Shown here piece after piece: positions 51,959 through 61,245 of a DNA stretch of 64,000 nt. This DNA comes from Bin87 sp965207585 (GTDB lineage: Bacteria; Chloroflexota; Dehalococcoidia; Lucifugimonadales; UBA3495), in the NCBI GenBank assembly GCA_965207585.1, contig CBDBMT010000003.1, positions 2,046,001 through 2,110,000 on the forward strand, written 5' to 3'. The notes below the pieces were generated by a model, which did not search any database, was not told the DNA's origin, and worked only from the letters and a program-made list of their open reading frames with translations. Position 1 is the stretch's first letter. Each line of letters starts with the position of its first letter. Both the position numbers and the translations under genes were made by a program.

Positions 51959-52528
51959 TCAGATGATGGGAGGCGGCAAAGGGGGCGGCAAGTTTTCCCC
52001 ACGGAGCCGATCGGTTCCAGTTACGCGTTTCTCCAGCGGATTTGCGTCGTTAGTCGGTGGCGGAGGAGGCCGCAATGATTCTGGGGCCGGATGGTACGGT
52101 GCGTTGAGCGCCGAAAGAGACAGTCCGGCGGCGGCCGGCATCAGATAGAGCACATCGCTTCCCTGCTGCCAACTCTCAATCAGGGGAAGTTGGGATTCCG
52201 GTGCCCGATGGGCGTGTAGCGCGAGCCCTTCGTAAGAGTGATTGTGCGGAACGGGTGCGCCGTTGAGATAAATGTGGTCGTGAGTGTGGTAACGCTCGGC
52301 GAAGTGGTGGTCATCCATCGGGCCGACAATAGGCAGGACCAGCGCGAATAATGCCGCAGCTAAGGCCAGCATCCATCCCAGGGAGGGCGGTTCATGCTCC
52401 CGCAATGCCGGTGACGCGCCGCCGGAGTTGCCCCGTTCGACGCCAGGGATGGGTGCCATAATCGGTGAGTTGTAACCCAATCGGTTGGTTGCCGGCGACA
52501 CGTTGTCGTTGACAGGTATATCCAGCAT
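51959..52528 (-). CDS. His-rich membrane-anchored protein of unknown function
   Basis: About 189 residues from the ATG at 52528 (start uncertain; the frame is open to 52609). One hydrophobic span (LGWMLALAAALFALVLPIVG) is followed by an outside-facing His-rich stretch (MDDHHFAERYHTHDHIYLNG then APVPHNHSYEGLALHAH), a second weak hydrophobic part (LYLMPAAAGLSLSAL) and a Pro-rich tail. I do not know the family. The His pattern suggests metal binding, and it shares a strand and short gap (89 bases) with the lipoprotein gene. Confidence 0.5.
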   Translation of the reverse strand: MLDIPVNDNVSPATNRLGYNSPIMAPIPGVERGNSGGASPALREHEPPSLGWMLALAAALFALVLPIVGPMDDHHFAERYHTHDHIYLNGAPVPHNHSYEGLALHAHRAPESQLPLIESWQQGSDVLYLMPAAAGLSLSALNAPYHPAPESLRPPPPPTNDANPLEKRVTGTDRLRGENLPPPLPPPII

Positions 52529-52576
52529 ATCAGATAATGCCCGCCACCAATGCCAACACGCACAGGAGGCAAAAAG

Positions 52577-53980
52577 ATGGCATCTCAGGACATCGCCTTG
52601 ATGGCCCATCTGATGCGGCGCGCCGGTTTCGGGGCCACCCGTGATGAACTGGAAGCGCTTGTAGAGAAGGGGTACGAGGCCACCGTCGAAGAGCTACTCG
52701 ACCCCGACAGCCAGCCGGCTATCGACCGCTACGAGTTGGTCCGTTACCAGCCGTGGACCTGGCGCCCGGGCACCATTCAGGGCATGGGTTCGGCCGAATG
52801 GCTGCACTTCATGATCAACACCAAGCGGCCGCTGGAAGAGAAGATGGTGCTGTTCTGGCACCAGATCTTCGCTACCGGCGTTTCCAAGGTTGACCACTAC
52901 GACGAGATCACCCGCATGGTCGCCCTGTTCCGCGAGAAGGGCATGGGCAACTACAAGGAACTCCTGCTGGAGGTCGCCAAGAACCCGGCGATGATCTACT
53001 GGCTGGACAACTTTGAGAACCACGCCGACGCCGTCAACGAGAACTGGGGCCGTGAGCTGCTGGAGCTGTTCAGCATGGGCGTCGGCACCTACACCGAGGT
53101 TGACGTTCGTGAGGCTTCCCGCGCCTTCACCGGCTGGACCTTTGAGCCCAAGCTGCCGCGCGGTCCCATCGGCCGGCACGACTGGCAGTTCCAGTACCTG
53201 CCCGAAGACCATGACGACGGGGAAAAGACCTTCCTCGGCGAGAGTGGGAACTTCAATGGCGAGGACATTATCAACATCGTCTGCGAGCATCCGGCCACAG
53301 CTATGTTTATCGCCCGCCACCTTTACAACTTCTTCGTCGCCGACGAGGCTCAGGTTCCGGCCTGGCAGGTGACCCCGCCCAAGGACGAGGACGCCATCGA
53401 CCTGCTGGCCGACGCCTTCGTAGAGTCCGGCTGCGACATGACGGCGGTGCTGCGCGTTCTGTTCAACAGCGACTTCTTCAAGAACGCCCGCTATGCCCGC
53501 CTGAAGAGCCCCGCCGAAGTGGTGGTTGGCACCCTGCGGCTGGTTGGCGGCTACGAATTCCCCGGCCCTGGCCTGGGCGAGATGGCCCGCCAGCCCACCT
53601 ACATGGGCCAGGACTTGCTCAACCCGCCCAGCGTGGAAGGCTGGCACACCGGCGTCGAATGGATCAACAGCGGGTCGCTGATGCGCCGCATCAACTTCAC
53701 CGCCGACATGGTCAGTGACGTCAATCGCCCGGGCATCCGGTCGATGATCAGCCGCATGCAGGCACAGGGCGACCTCACCCCCGATGCGATGGTGGACAAC
53801 TGCCTCGATCTGATGGGCCCGCTGGAGGTCGACGCCGCCACCCGCGACGAACTGGTCTCCCACGCTCAGACCTCGGGCAACATCTCCTGGGCCACAGATG
53901 CCGACGTCAGCGCCTCCGAGGAGCGTATCTCCGAAATGCTGCAGCTGATCGTTTCGCTGCGCGATTACCAGTACGCCTGA
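52577..53980 (+). CDS. DUF1800 family protein
   Basis: Protein of 467 residues of the DUF1800 family, usually encoded beside a DUF1501 protein in environmental bacteria. Family segments seen are LMRRAGFGATRDELEALVEK, MVLFWHQIFATG, NENWGRELLELFSMGVG and LNPPSVEGWHTGVEWINS. GGAGG precedes the ATG. No signal peptide is evident. Biochemical role unknown; proposed roles involve secretion or cell-surface processes. Divergent from the His-rich gene; DUF1501 follows after 92 bases. Confidence 0.9.
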   Translation: MASQDIALMAHLMRRAGFGATRDELEALVEKGYEATVEELLDPDSQPAIDRYELVRYQPWTWRPGTIQGMGSAEWLHFMINTKRPLEEKMVLFWHQIFATGVSKVDHYDEITRMVALFREKGMGNYKELLLEVAKNPAMIYWLDNFENHADAVNENWGRELLELFSMGVGTYTEVDVREASRAFTGWTFEPKLPRGPIGRHDWQFQYLPEDHDDGEKTFLGESGNFNGEDIINIVCEHPATAMFIARHLYNFFVADEAQVPAWQVTPPKDEDAIDLLADAFVESGCDMTAVLRVLFNSDFFKNARYARLKSPAEVVVGTLRLVGGYEFPGPGLGEMARQPTYMGQDLLNPPSVEGWHTGVEWINSGSLMRRINFTADMVSDVNRPGIRSMISRMQAQGDLTPDAMVDNCLDLMGPLEVDAATRDELVSHAQTSGNISWATDADVSASEERISEMLQLIVSLRDYQYA

Positions 53981-54072
53981 CGCAACCAAAGTGGCGATGC
54001 CCTTGAAAGCATCACCACAATGACCGTCTCGCACTCCGCGCCCGCGGAACGATTAACACAGGAGCAAACAAA

Positions 54073-55200
54073 ATGACCTCTACGAAGAAAGATCCGGTCC
54101 TTGTGGTGTTGCAGCTCACCGGCGGCAACGACTACATGAACACCGTAATCCCCCACGCCGAGCCTCTGTACCGCGACAAGCGGCCCGTGGTGGGCGTGCC
54201 GGACGAGCGGATCATCAAGCTCAACGACAGCATCGGTTTCCATCCGGAACTGGCTCCTCTGCGCCGCTTCTGGGATTCCGGCGACATGGCCATCATCCAC
54301 GGCGTCGGCTATGCCAACAGCCCGCGCAGCCACTTCCGCAGCATGGACATCTGGCACACGTGTGAGCCGGACAAGCTGGGAACCGAGGGCTGGCTGGGCC
54401 GCGCCACCCGCGACATCGACCCCAACAAGGAAAACGTGGTCACCGCCGTCAGCTTCGGCCCGAGCCTGCCTCGCGCCCTGGCGCTGCCCGGCGTCCCCGT
54501 CGCCTGCGTGGACGACCTGGAGAACTTCGGGATGCTCACCAGCATCCAGGAGGAGATGCAGCGGGACAAGATCATTGACCGCTTCACCCGCCTGTACTCT
54601 CCGACCATCGGTAACGGCTTCGTCATGGACTACTTGGGCCAGACCGGTCTGGATGGCCTCAAGGCCGCCGACATTCTGAAGGTTGCCCCCGAGCGGTATA
54701 GCAGCACGGTCGAGTATCCCGATACCCCCATCGCGCGCAAGCTTAAGGGCATTTCACAGGTGCACCAGGCCAACCTGGGCACCCGCGTGCTCTACTGCGA
54801 CCACGGCAGCTTCGACAGCCACTCCAATCAGGTGGGCATGCACGACGGCCTGTGGCGCGACGTTTCCGCCGCGGTGTTCAGCTTCTTCGACGACCTGCGC
54901 GAGAACGACGCCAGCGACAACGTCATTCTGTTGATGTTCTCCGAGTTCGGCCGCCGCGTCCACGACAACGGCAGCGGCACCGACCACGGCGCCGCCGGCC
55001 TCGTGCTCATGATGGGTGACCCGATCGAGGGTGGCGAGTACGGTGAGTATCCGTCCTCCAAGCCCGAGGATCTGGAGCAGGGCGACCTGGTCCCCGGCAC
55101 CGACTTCCGCGGCGTCTACTCCTCCATCCTGGAAGACTGGATGGGCCTGGATGCCAACCCCATCGTCAGCGGGACCTTCGAGAAAGTCGCGTTCGTCTAG
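54073..55200 (+). CDS. DUF1501 family protein
   Basis: Protein of 375 residues of the DUF1501 family, an alkaline-phosphatase/sulfatase-like fold. Visible features are VVLQLTGGNDYMNTVIP, SHFRSMDIWHTCEPD, DHGSFDSHSNQ, LLMFSEFGRRVHDNGSGTDH and GAAGLVLMMG, the metal-ligand-like His/Asp positions of the family. Most members carry a Tat signal; none is seen here. Partner of the DUF1800 protein in one operon, closed by a terminator. Confidence 0.9.
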   Translation: MTSTKKDPVLVVLQLTGGNDYMNTVIPHAEPLYRDKRPVVGVPDERIIKLNDSIGFHPELAPLRRFWDSGDMAIIHGVGYANSPRSHFRSMDIWHTCEPDKLGTEGWLGRATRDIDPNKENVVTAVSFGPSLPRALALPGVPVACVDDLENFGMLTSIQEEMQRDKIIDRFTRLYSPTIGNGFVMDYLGQTGLDGLKAADILKVAPERYSSTVEYPDTPIARKLKGISQVHQANLGTRVLYCDHGSFDSHSNQVGMHDGLWRDVSAAVFSFFDDLRENDASDNVILLMFSEFGRRVHDNGSGTDHGAAGLVLMMGDPIEGGEYGEYPSSKPEDLEQGDLVPGTDFRGVYSSILEDWMGLDANPIVSGTFEKVAFV

Positions 55201-55248
55201 GCGGTCACGGGTTCCGGTCAACGGGACACGCTGATTGGCAAAGAAGAC

Positions 55249-55288
55249 CGGGGCCAGTGGGTGCGAATCTGCTGGCCCCGTAGTTTTA
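55249..55288 (+). terminator. terminator after the DUF1501 gene
   Basis: CGGGGCCAG pairs with CTGGCCCCG, followed by TAGTTTTA. Ends the DUF1800/DUF1501 operon. Confidence 0.75.
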
Positions 55289-55352
55289 GGTACGCTGTGG
55301 GGCATTTGCCCGGCTTCCTAGATCAACACACAGGCAATGAGCAGGTAAAAAT

Positions 55353-56417
55353 ATGCTTACGCAAATAGCCAAGGGCCGAGTGTACGACTACAGCCACTCG
55401 GTGGGACGGGGCGCCGCGTCCGGCATGGGCTTCAGCCAGCCCACCTCCATGGCCTTCGAGGGAAACACGGTCTACGTATTGAACCGTGGCATCGAGGGCA
55501 TTTCCAACGTGCCGTGGAACAGGCTCGCCTACGGCGCTCGGGTCAGCATCATCGACCTGGGCGACAACGAGGGCGACGAGGAATTCACCGGCGAGTTCGG
55601 CAAGTACGGCGACCGGGAAGGCGAGTTCATCTGGCCCTCCGGCATGGTTCTTGCCCCTAACGGACACATCTACGTGGCCGACGAATGGATGAACATGGTC
55701 TCGGAGTTCGAGAAGGACGGCACATTCATCAAGCGGTGGAGCGCGGTTCCTGCCGACGACGGCAAGGAACACGGCACCTCCAGCCTGGCGGTAGACGCCG
55801 ACGGCAACCTCTACCTGACCGATGGCCGCAGCCACGAAGTCCGCAAGTTCACCGCCGACGGTGAGCTCATCACCAGCTGGGGTTCTCTGGGAGAGGGCAA
55901 CGGTGAGTTCAACTCCCCGTGGGGCATCACCGTTGACCAGAGCGACGGCTCTGTCTACGTGGCCGACCATCGGAACCACCGGGTGCAGAAGTTCACGGCC
56001 GACGGCGAGTGGCTCATGCAGTTTGGTGAGGCTGGCACGAAGCGCGGTCAGATGCACCTGCCCGTGCAAGTCACTGTGGATCACACCGGCGATGTCTACG
56101 TCGCTGACTGGAGCGATAACGGCATGCATCCCGGACGCGTGCACGTCTTCGACAAGGACGGCGGGTTCATCATCTCGCTCATCGGTGACGCCCAGTGGCT
56201 GAGCAAGTGGGCGGACATGACGGTGGTCGCCAACGCTGACTACCTGAAGCGCCGCCGAGAGGTGCCCACTACCGAATCCGAGTGGCGCTTCGCCTGCCCC
56301 ACCGATGTCCATTTCGACGAGAATACCGGCCGTCTGGTGGTGCTGGATGCCCAGCGCAGCCGGCTCCAGATCTACAACAAGATGGATAATTACATGGTTC
56401 CCCAGATGAACCTGTGA
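55353..56417 (+). CDS. NHL-repeat beta-propeller protein
   Basis: Protein of 354 residues with six or so NHL-type blades: GEFIWPSGMVLAPNGHIYVA, LAVDADGNLYLTDGRSHEVR, GEFNSPWGITVDQSDGSVYV and HLPVQVTVDHTGDVYVADWS. No signal peptide or extra domain is seen, so it may be cytoplasmic or exported by an unknown route. NHL propellers bind partners or act as lyases; no catalytic residues can be named. Starts about 65 bases after the terminator of the previous operon. Confidence 0.88.
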   Translation: MLTQIAKGRVYDYSHSVGRGAASGMGFSQPTSMAFEGNTVYVLNRGIEGISNVPWNRLAYGARVSIIDLGDNEGDEEFTGEFGKYGDREGEFIWPSGMVLAPNGHIYVADEWMNMVSEFEKDGTFIKRWSAVPADDGKEHGTSSLAVDADGNLYLTDGRSHEVRKFTADGELITSWGSLGEGNGEFNSPWGITVDQSDGSVYVADHRNHRVQKFTADGEWLMQFGEAGTKRGQMHLPVQVTVDHTGDVYVADWSDNGMHPGRVHVFDKDGGFIISLIGDAQWLSKWADMTVVANADYLKRRREVPTTESEWRFACPTDVHFDENTGRLVVLDAQRSRLQIYNKMDNYMVPQMNL

Positions 56418-56423
56418 TCATCC

Positions 56424-56750
56424 GTGATTACCCAGGAGCAGGAACCCGAATACGTTCGGATGGCGGAGGCATCTCCCGGTATGCTTTGCCGGGAGGCCCC
56501 TGCTGAAATCCTTGAGGCGTGCGCCCTCGACAACGAGCCCACGCCGTTCCTGGAGCAGTTCTTTGAGGCGGGAATTCGCGCCCACGCCCGCATGGAGCAC
56601 GGACGCGAACTCCCGCAAATGTATGTCAACAACGCAATCCTGGTGTTGTGGTTGCGGTCCTGCCGTCTCTATACCAACAGCCTGCTGGGCGTCCCCGACC
56701 CCGATCTGGACAAGCAATTTTTCTCCAGCGCGGACGTAACTCCGAGCTGA
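56424..56750 (+). CDS. small protein of unknown function
   Basis: Protein of 108 residues from a GTG start six bases after the NHL stop. It is acidic and helical with a hydrophobic C-terminal half (AILVLWLRSCRLYTNSLLG). No motif is recognised. Its position in a coupled run (NHL, this gene, then the SDR 48 bases on) suggests a shared pathway. Confidence 0.6.
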   Translation: MITQEQEPEYVRMAEASPGMLCREAPAEILEACALDNEPTPFLEQFFEAGIRAHARMEHGRELPQMYVNNAILVLWLRSCRLYTNSLLGVPDPDLDKQFFSSADVTPS

Positions 56751-56798
56751 CAGGCGCCGTCGGTGGCCCGACCCGAACCGGATCTAAGCCAAGGTTGC

Positions 56799-57638
56799 AT
56801 GTCCGAAGTGTTGGATCCCAAAGCCGCTGGCGCTCGGCGTTTCGAGGGTCAGGTGGCTGTCGTCACCGGCGGCGGCCAGGGCATCGGGTCGGCAACCGCT
56901 CGTCGGCTGGCCCAGGAAGGCGCTTCCATCGTCATCGGTGATATGGTGGCCGAAACGTCGGAGCGCGTGCGAAGGGAAATCCAGGACTTCGGCGGCGCGT
57001 GCGAAATCGCGCTCGGGGACCTGTCCAAGTGGGAGAATGCCGACGCCCTCATGGCCACGGCTCGCGAGGCATTCGGCAGGATTGACGTGCTCGCCAACAT
57101 TGCCGGCGGCACCATCTGGTTCCAATCCTTGCAGTACTACACCCCGGACCAGATCCAGGCGGAGATCGACCGGAGCTTCTGGACGGCAATGTGGTGCTGC
57201 CGAGCCGCGCTGCCGTACATGATCGATCAAGGGTCGGGCGCCATCGTCAACATCGCCACCCACGCCGTTACCGGCCGATTCCGCGTGCCTTACGCGGCTG
57301 CCAAGGCCGGCCAGATTGGGCTGACTACATCTCTGGCGCGGGAGGTTGCCGATCTGGGCATACGGGTGAACTGCGTTGCCCCCAGCGGCACCGCGGCCGA
57401 GGATCGGGTGACGCCGCGGGATTACGGCGTCGGCATCATCCCGCCCGAGTTACCCGCCAGCGAGCGGGCCGCGCAGGACGAATACCGCTCGGCGACTCGC
57501 AATTCCGAAATCCCCATGGGGCGGCGCGGCGAGGCCGACGAGCAGGCGGCGGCCATCGCCTTCCTCGCCTCCCACGACGCCTCGTACATCACGGGGCAGG
57601 TGCTGGCCGTGGGCGGCGGTCAGCCGTATCCCTTCTAG
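56799..57638 (+). CDS. short-chain dehydrogenase/reductase
   Basis: Classical SDR, 279 residues from ATG (GTG at 56763 is an alternative). Motifs: VTGGGQGIGSATARRLAQEG for NAD(P) binding, LANIAGGT in place of NNAG, active-site region INIATHAVTGRFRVPYAAAK where Tyr and Lys are present but the catalytic Ser appears replaced by Thr, and the C-terminal GQVLAVGGGQPYPF. Likely oxidises or reduces an alcohol/ketone in the same pathway as the Rieske oxygenase that follows. Confidence 0.88.
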   Translation: MSEVLDPKAAGARRFEGQVAVVTGGGQGIGSATARRLAQEGASIVIGDMVAETSERVRREIQDFGGACEIALGDLSKWENADALMATAREAFGRIDVLANIAGGTIWFQSLQYYTPDQIQAEIDRSFWTAMWCCRAALPYMIDQGSGAIVNIATHAVTGRFRVPYAAAKAGQIGLTTSLAREVADLGIRVNCVAPSGTAAEDRVTPRDYGVGIIPPELPASERAAQDEYRSATRNSEIPMGRRGEADEQAAAIAFLASHDASYITGQVLAVGGGQPYPF

Positions 57639-57784
57639 GACTCGCCGATTGGCCGTCTGCGCGCTGCTGAGGGCGGATGGTCATCCGCCACGAATCCTAT
57701 GGTGCGCGGTGTGCCGTACGCCGTGTCGCGACCTTTCTGCTAATATTGCATGAACCGATCACGCCATAGCACGGGGGCAACGGC

Positions 57785-59233
57785 ATGGGACTGAAAAACC
57801 TTTTGTTGAAGCCGCTTTCCGGATATCCCGGCGGCTACAAAAAGATGCGGCGGGGGACGCAAGGGTTCAACTCCACGCCGCCGTTCCAGGTTACCGATAA
57901 TCCCAGGGACCGCCGCAGTCGCATCCCACCTCTGGGTTTTCGAGAGTACTGGTACCCCGCCCTGCCGGCCAAGGACGTGAAAAAGAACAAGCCCACCATG
58001 CTGCGGATGCTGGGCACTGACGTGGTGTTCTTCAAGGACAAAGAGGGTGAAGTGCAAGCCCTCCTGGACTGGTGCCCTCACCGCGCCGTTTACCTGTCGA
58101 TGGGCCGCTGCTATTTCGAAGGCTTCCTGACCTGTCCCTACCACGGCGCGACCTTCGACGGCGACGGCAACTGCGTGGCTTTCCTGACCGAGGGCCCCGA
58201 GTCCATGATGGTGGGCGCGCCCGGCATGAAGGCCCGCAAGTTCCCCACGGTGACCCTCAAGGGCATGGTCTTCGTCTGGATGGGCGAGGGCGAACCCGTC
58301 GCTCCCGAGGAGGACATCCCGCCGGAGATGTTCGAGGAGCATAACATCTGCCGCCCGTCCTTCTGCATGTTCGACTGCAACTGGGTGCTGGTCCTGGAAA
58401 ACACCATGGACGCCCACAATGCCTTCATGGTGCACCGCAATGCGCTGCGGATCCTGGGCAGCCGGGTCGGCGGACGGCCGCGCACGCCGCTGGGCTACCG
58501 GGTGAACCTGGTTAACAACAAGAACGTCCACTACCGGCCGGGCAGCGGCAAGGCCTCCGTGGAAAAGTATTATTACGACGATAACGGCAACATTCCGTAC
58601 CAGATGTACTACCCCGGTGTGGATGGAGTCTGGCCCCTGCATCGTTGGCGCCTGGCCTGGACCTGGTTCTTTGACTGGAAAGCCAAGCGGAAAGGACAGG
58701 ATCCGTACTATCGGCGCGGCTCCTCGGCCGCCACGCCGGACGTGAACGAATGGAACGGCACGCGACTGCCCGGGATGTCACGCACCGGAGGCAACAACCG
58801 CTACTTCCGCAGCACCCGCTGGCCCGTGCCCGTCGAGGACAACCTGACCCGCATGGTGTACCTCAACGTGGAGCGGTACGAGGAGCGCCCCAGCCTGCTG
58901 CGCCGCGTCGTCAGCGGCGCCACCTGGCCCTATCGCAACTGGGAGCTCAACTTCAACTTCCGCAACCAGGACTACGACGCGGAAAAATACACGCAGTACA
59001 ACATGCCCGAGTATCTATCCTCAACCGACTCGGTGGTGGTGGCGATGCGCCGCCTGTTTGCGGACCACAACCGCGACGTCATCAGGCAACGCGAACGGGA
59101 AGAGGCGCTCCCCGAGGTTATGGAAGAGAGCGAAGCCGAGCGCATGGTGCGCGAGGGCGATGTCAAGGTGGCTTCCACATCCGAGGCATTCGATGCTGAT
59201 CGGCTGGAGGCGGAGCTGCTGCGCCGGGTCTAG
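57785..59233 (+). CDS. Rieske non-heme iron oxygenase, large subunit
   Basis: Aromatic ring-hydroxylating-type oxygenase, 482 residues. Rieske [2Fe-2S] ligands are in WCPHRAVYLSMGRC and LTCPYHGATFDG (C-x-H ... C-x2-H). The catalytic domain has the mononuclear iron motif DAHNAFMVHRNA (the D-x2-H-x4-H spacing, here D-A-H and V-H), with the third ligand expected downstream. It probably oxygenates or demethylates an organic compound; the substrate and electron-transfer partners are not in this window. The stop overlaps that of the convergent luciferase-like gene by four bases. Confidence 0.88.
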   Translation: MGLKNLLLKPLSGYPGGYKKMRRGTQGFNSTPPFQVTDNPRDRRSRIPPLGFREYWYPALPAKDVKKNKPTMLRMLGTDVVFFKDKEGEVQALLDWCPHRAVYLSMGRCYFEGFLTCPYHGATFDGDGNCVAFLTEGPESMMVGAPGMKARKFPTVTLKGMVFVWMGEGEPVAPEEDIPPEMFEEHNICRPSFCMFDCNWVLVLENTMDAHNAFMVHRNALRILGSRVGGRPRTPLGYRVNLVNNKNVHYRPGSGKASVEKYYYDDNGNIPYQMYYPGVDGVWPLHRWRLAWTWFFDWKAKRKGQDPYYRRGSSAATPDVNEWNGTRLPGMSRTGGNNRYFRSTRWPVPVEDNLTRMVYLNVERYEERPSLLRRVVSGATWPYRNWELNFNFRNQDYDAEKYTQYNMPEYLSSTDSVVVAMRRLFADHNRDVIRQREREEALPEVMEESEAERMVREGDVKVASTSEAFDADRLEAELLRRV

Positions 59234-60339
59234 TCGAACGCCGGCATCACCTCTTCGGCGAAAAGCCGGATTGACTGCCTGGCCGCGTCGGGGTCGATGT
59301 AGCCGAACAGGTGCCGCGCGCAGAAGATGTCGTGGCCGATGAGATCGCGCTGTTCTCGCAAGCGCCTGGCTACCGTTTCGGGGCTGCCCACCAGGGCAAT
59401 GCCATTGTCGATCCAGAAGTCGTAGGACTGCGCCCGCTCACGGAAGGTGCGTCGGAGCTCGGCGCGTTCCGGTGTCCCGGGATCCTCGCCGCGCATCCCG
59501 AAAGGCCCGTACCCGATGCGCGTTTCGCCGATGATATCTCGGCCCTTGCCTTCAGGAATCGCTGACGGGAACGCCGCCGTCGCCAGGAAAGGTTCGGCCT
59601 GTTCCCGGGCTTTGGCGTCGGTTTCGGCCACGTGCACGTGGCGGGTCAGGAAGGTTTTTGGCATGGGCGTGTCGTGGCCCTCGGCCTGCCACAGTTTACG
59701 CCAGGTGTCGAATTTCTCCGCGATCACCGGGTCGGTATCGATGTTCTGGGAGACGTGGAAGTTCTTCTTGGCCGCGTATTCGAAGCTGGCCGCGCTGTGG
59801 GCGCCGAACCACACCGGGGGATGTGGTTTCTGATATGTATCGGGTGTGGTGAGCACCTCATCGAACTTGAAGAACTCACCTTCGTAGGTGACGCTCCCTT
59901 CCTTCCACGCCATGAGGATGACGTCCAGGGCCTCTTCGGTCATGGCCCGCCGCTGGTCGAAATCTACGTTCCACCGCAGGAATTCGTGGTAGGTCACGCC
60001 GGTGCCGGCTCCGAATTCCACACGGCCGCGGGACAGGTGGTCCAGCATTGCCACCTCTTCGGCCAGGCGGATGGGATGGTGAAAAGGCAGCTGGTAGATC
60101 ATCACGCCGAAACGCATGGCGCTGGTGGCCCGCGCCAGGGCCGTGAGGTACACGCTGGGCGAGCTCATGAAGCTCACGTCCGAGGTTTGGTGCTCGATGG
60201 AGAAGTAGTACTTGTATCCCATCTGCTCGGCTTCCTGGGCCTCGCGGATGTGCTCGTCATACACGTCGGCGGCGAGCGCATGCGACTCCATCTGCGCCTG
60301 GTCCAGCACGTCGTAGAGACCCATTTCCATCTTGGGCAT
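59230..60339 (-). CDS. luciferase-like (LLM class) flavin-dependent oxidoreductase
   Basis: Bacterial-luciferase-like monooxygenase, 369 residues. Visible: GYKYYFSIEHQTSDVSF, FGVMIYQLPFHHPIRLAEEV, LDHLSRGRVEFGAGTGVTY and PHPPVWFGAHSA. It belongs to the alkanesulfonate/nitrilotriacetate-like FMNH2 group or a close F420 relative; the flavin is not determined. It follows the Rieske oxygenase convergently, so the two could serve related oxidations of organic carbon. AAGGAG lies before the ATG. Confidence 0.9.
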   Translation of the reverse strand: MPKMEMGLYDVLDQAQMESHALAADVYDEHIREAQEAEQMGYKYYFSIEHQTSDVSFMSSPSVYLTALARATSAMRFGVMIYQLPFHHPIRLAEEVAMLDHLSRGRVEFGAGTGVTYHEFLRWNVDFDQRRAMTEEALDVILMAWKEGSVTYEGEFFKFDEVLTTPDTYQKPHPPVWFGAHSAASFEYAAKKNFHVSQNIDTDPVIAEKFDTWRKLWQAEGHDTPMPKTFLTRHVHVAETDAKAREQAEPFLATAAFPSAIPEGKGRDIIGETRIGYGPFGMRGEDPGTPERAELRRTFRERAQSYDFWIDNGIALVGSPETVARRLREQRDLIGHDIFCARHLFGYIDPDAARQSIRLFAEEVMPAFD

Positions 60340-60387
60340 GGCGATACTCCTTCCGGTGGCGTCCGCCGGTGCAACATTATCCCGTAG

Positions 60388-60393
60388 TATAAT
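60388..60393 (+). promoter_or_regulatory. possible -10 box of the alpha/beta hydrolase gene
   Basis: Perfect TATAAT 29 bases before the ATG at 60422, without a clear -35 element. Confidence 0.4.
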
Positions 60394-60421
60394 CCGAATT
60401 ATTCTCTGGGGAGGGCCGGTT

Positions 60422-61234
60422 ATGACCGCTGTTGACTATTCCGTGCTGGAGAATTCCGCGGGTTCAGGCCGCTCCTTCTATCCGCAGCGCCACTGGACCA
60501 AGACGCCCGAGAGCGCGGTGGACTACGCGGTCAACGTGGCCGACGGCGTGCAGTTGTCTTGTCGGTTCCACGCGGTGGACCGGGCCTATCCTACCGTGCT
60601 GTTCTTCTACGGCAACGGCGAGACCGCCGCCGGCTATGACCACATCGCGCCCCATTACAACGAGATCGGCGCGAACTTTTTCGTCGCCGACTACCGGGGC
60701 TACGGCGCGTCCGGCGGTTCGCCAACCTTCAACACCATGCTGGCCGATGCCCACGTGGTGCTGGACGGGCTGCAGGAGGCCATGGCGGAGCTTCAGTGTA
60801 CCGGCCCGCTCTACGTCATGGGCCGGTCCATGGGCCGCCACGCGGCCGGCGAACTGGCGGTTAACGCGTCCGACCGCATCAACGGCGTCATCATCGAGAG
60901 CGGCCGGCCCAATTTGGGACGCTTCACCGAGGGGCTGGACGCCGAGACTGCCCAGACGCTGGAAGAGGCTTACCACGAAAAGTTCTACTCGATCAACCTC
61001 CCGGCGCTGGTCATCCACGGCGAATGGGATGAGCTGGCTCCCGTGGCCGACGCCGTGGATATGCACGATAAGTTCAAGACCCGGAGCAAGCACCTGGAAA
61101 TCATCCCCAAGGCCGGCCACAATGACCTGATGTACATCGGCTACCAACAGTACTTCAGCGCAATCCGAGACTTCATTGCACGGTACGCCGAGCGCAATGC
61201 GGCGGCCCCAACCTCCGTCGCCGATACAGAATAA
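60422..61234 (+). CDS. alpha/beta hydrolase
   Basis: Alpha/beta-hydrolase fold protein, 270 residues. The nucleophile elbow is GRSMGRHAA (G-x-S-x-G), the oxyanion region is LFFYGNGETAAGY, and the acid and His of the triad are in GEWDELAPVAD and IPKAGHNDLMY. It resembles the dienelactone/FrsA/2-hydroxymuconic-semialdehyde-like group of serine hydrolases; the substrate is unknown. A GGGGAGGG site before 60422 decides the start over the ATG 30 codons upstream. The retropepsin-like gene follows by 11 bases. Confidence 0.85.
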   Translation: MTAVDYSVLENSAGSGRSFYPQRHWTKTPESAVDYAVNVADGVQLSCRFHAVDRAYPTVLFFYGNGETAAGYDHIAPHYNEIGANFFVADYRGYGASGGSPTFNTMLADAHVVLDGLQEAMAELQCTGPLYVMGRSMGRHAAGELAVNASDRINGVIIESGRPNLGRFTEGLDAETAQTLEEAYHEKFYSINLPALVIHGEWDELAPVADAVDMHDKFKTRSKHLEIIPKAGHNDLMYIGYQQYFSAIRDFIARYAERNAAAPTSVADTE

Positions 61235-61245
61235 GGAGGCCTGAT

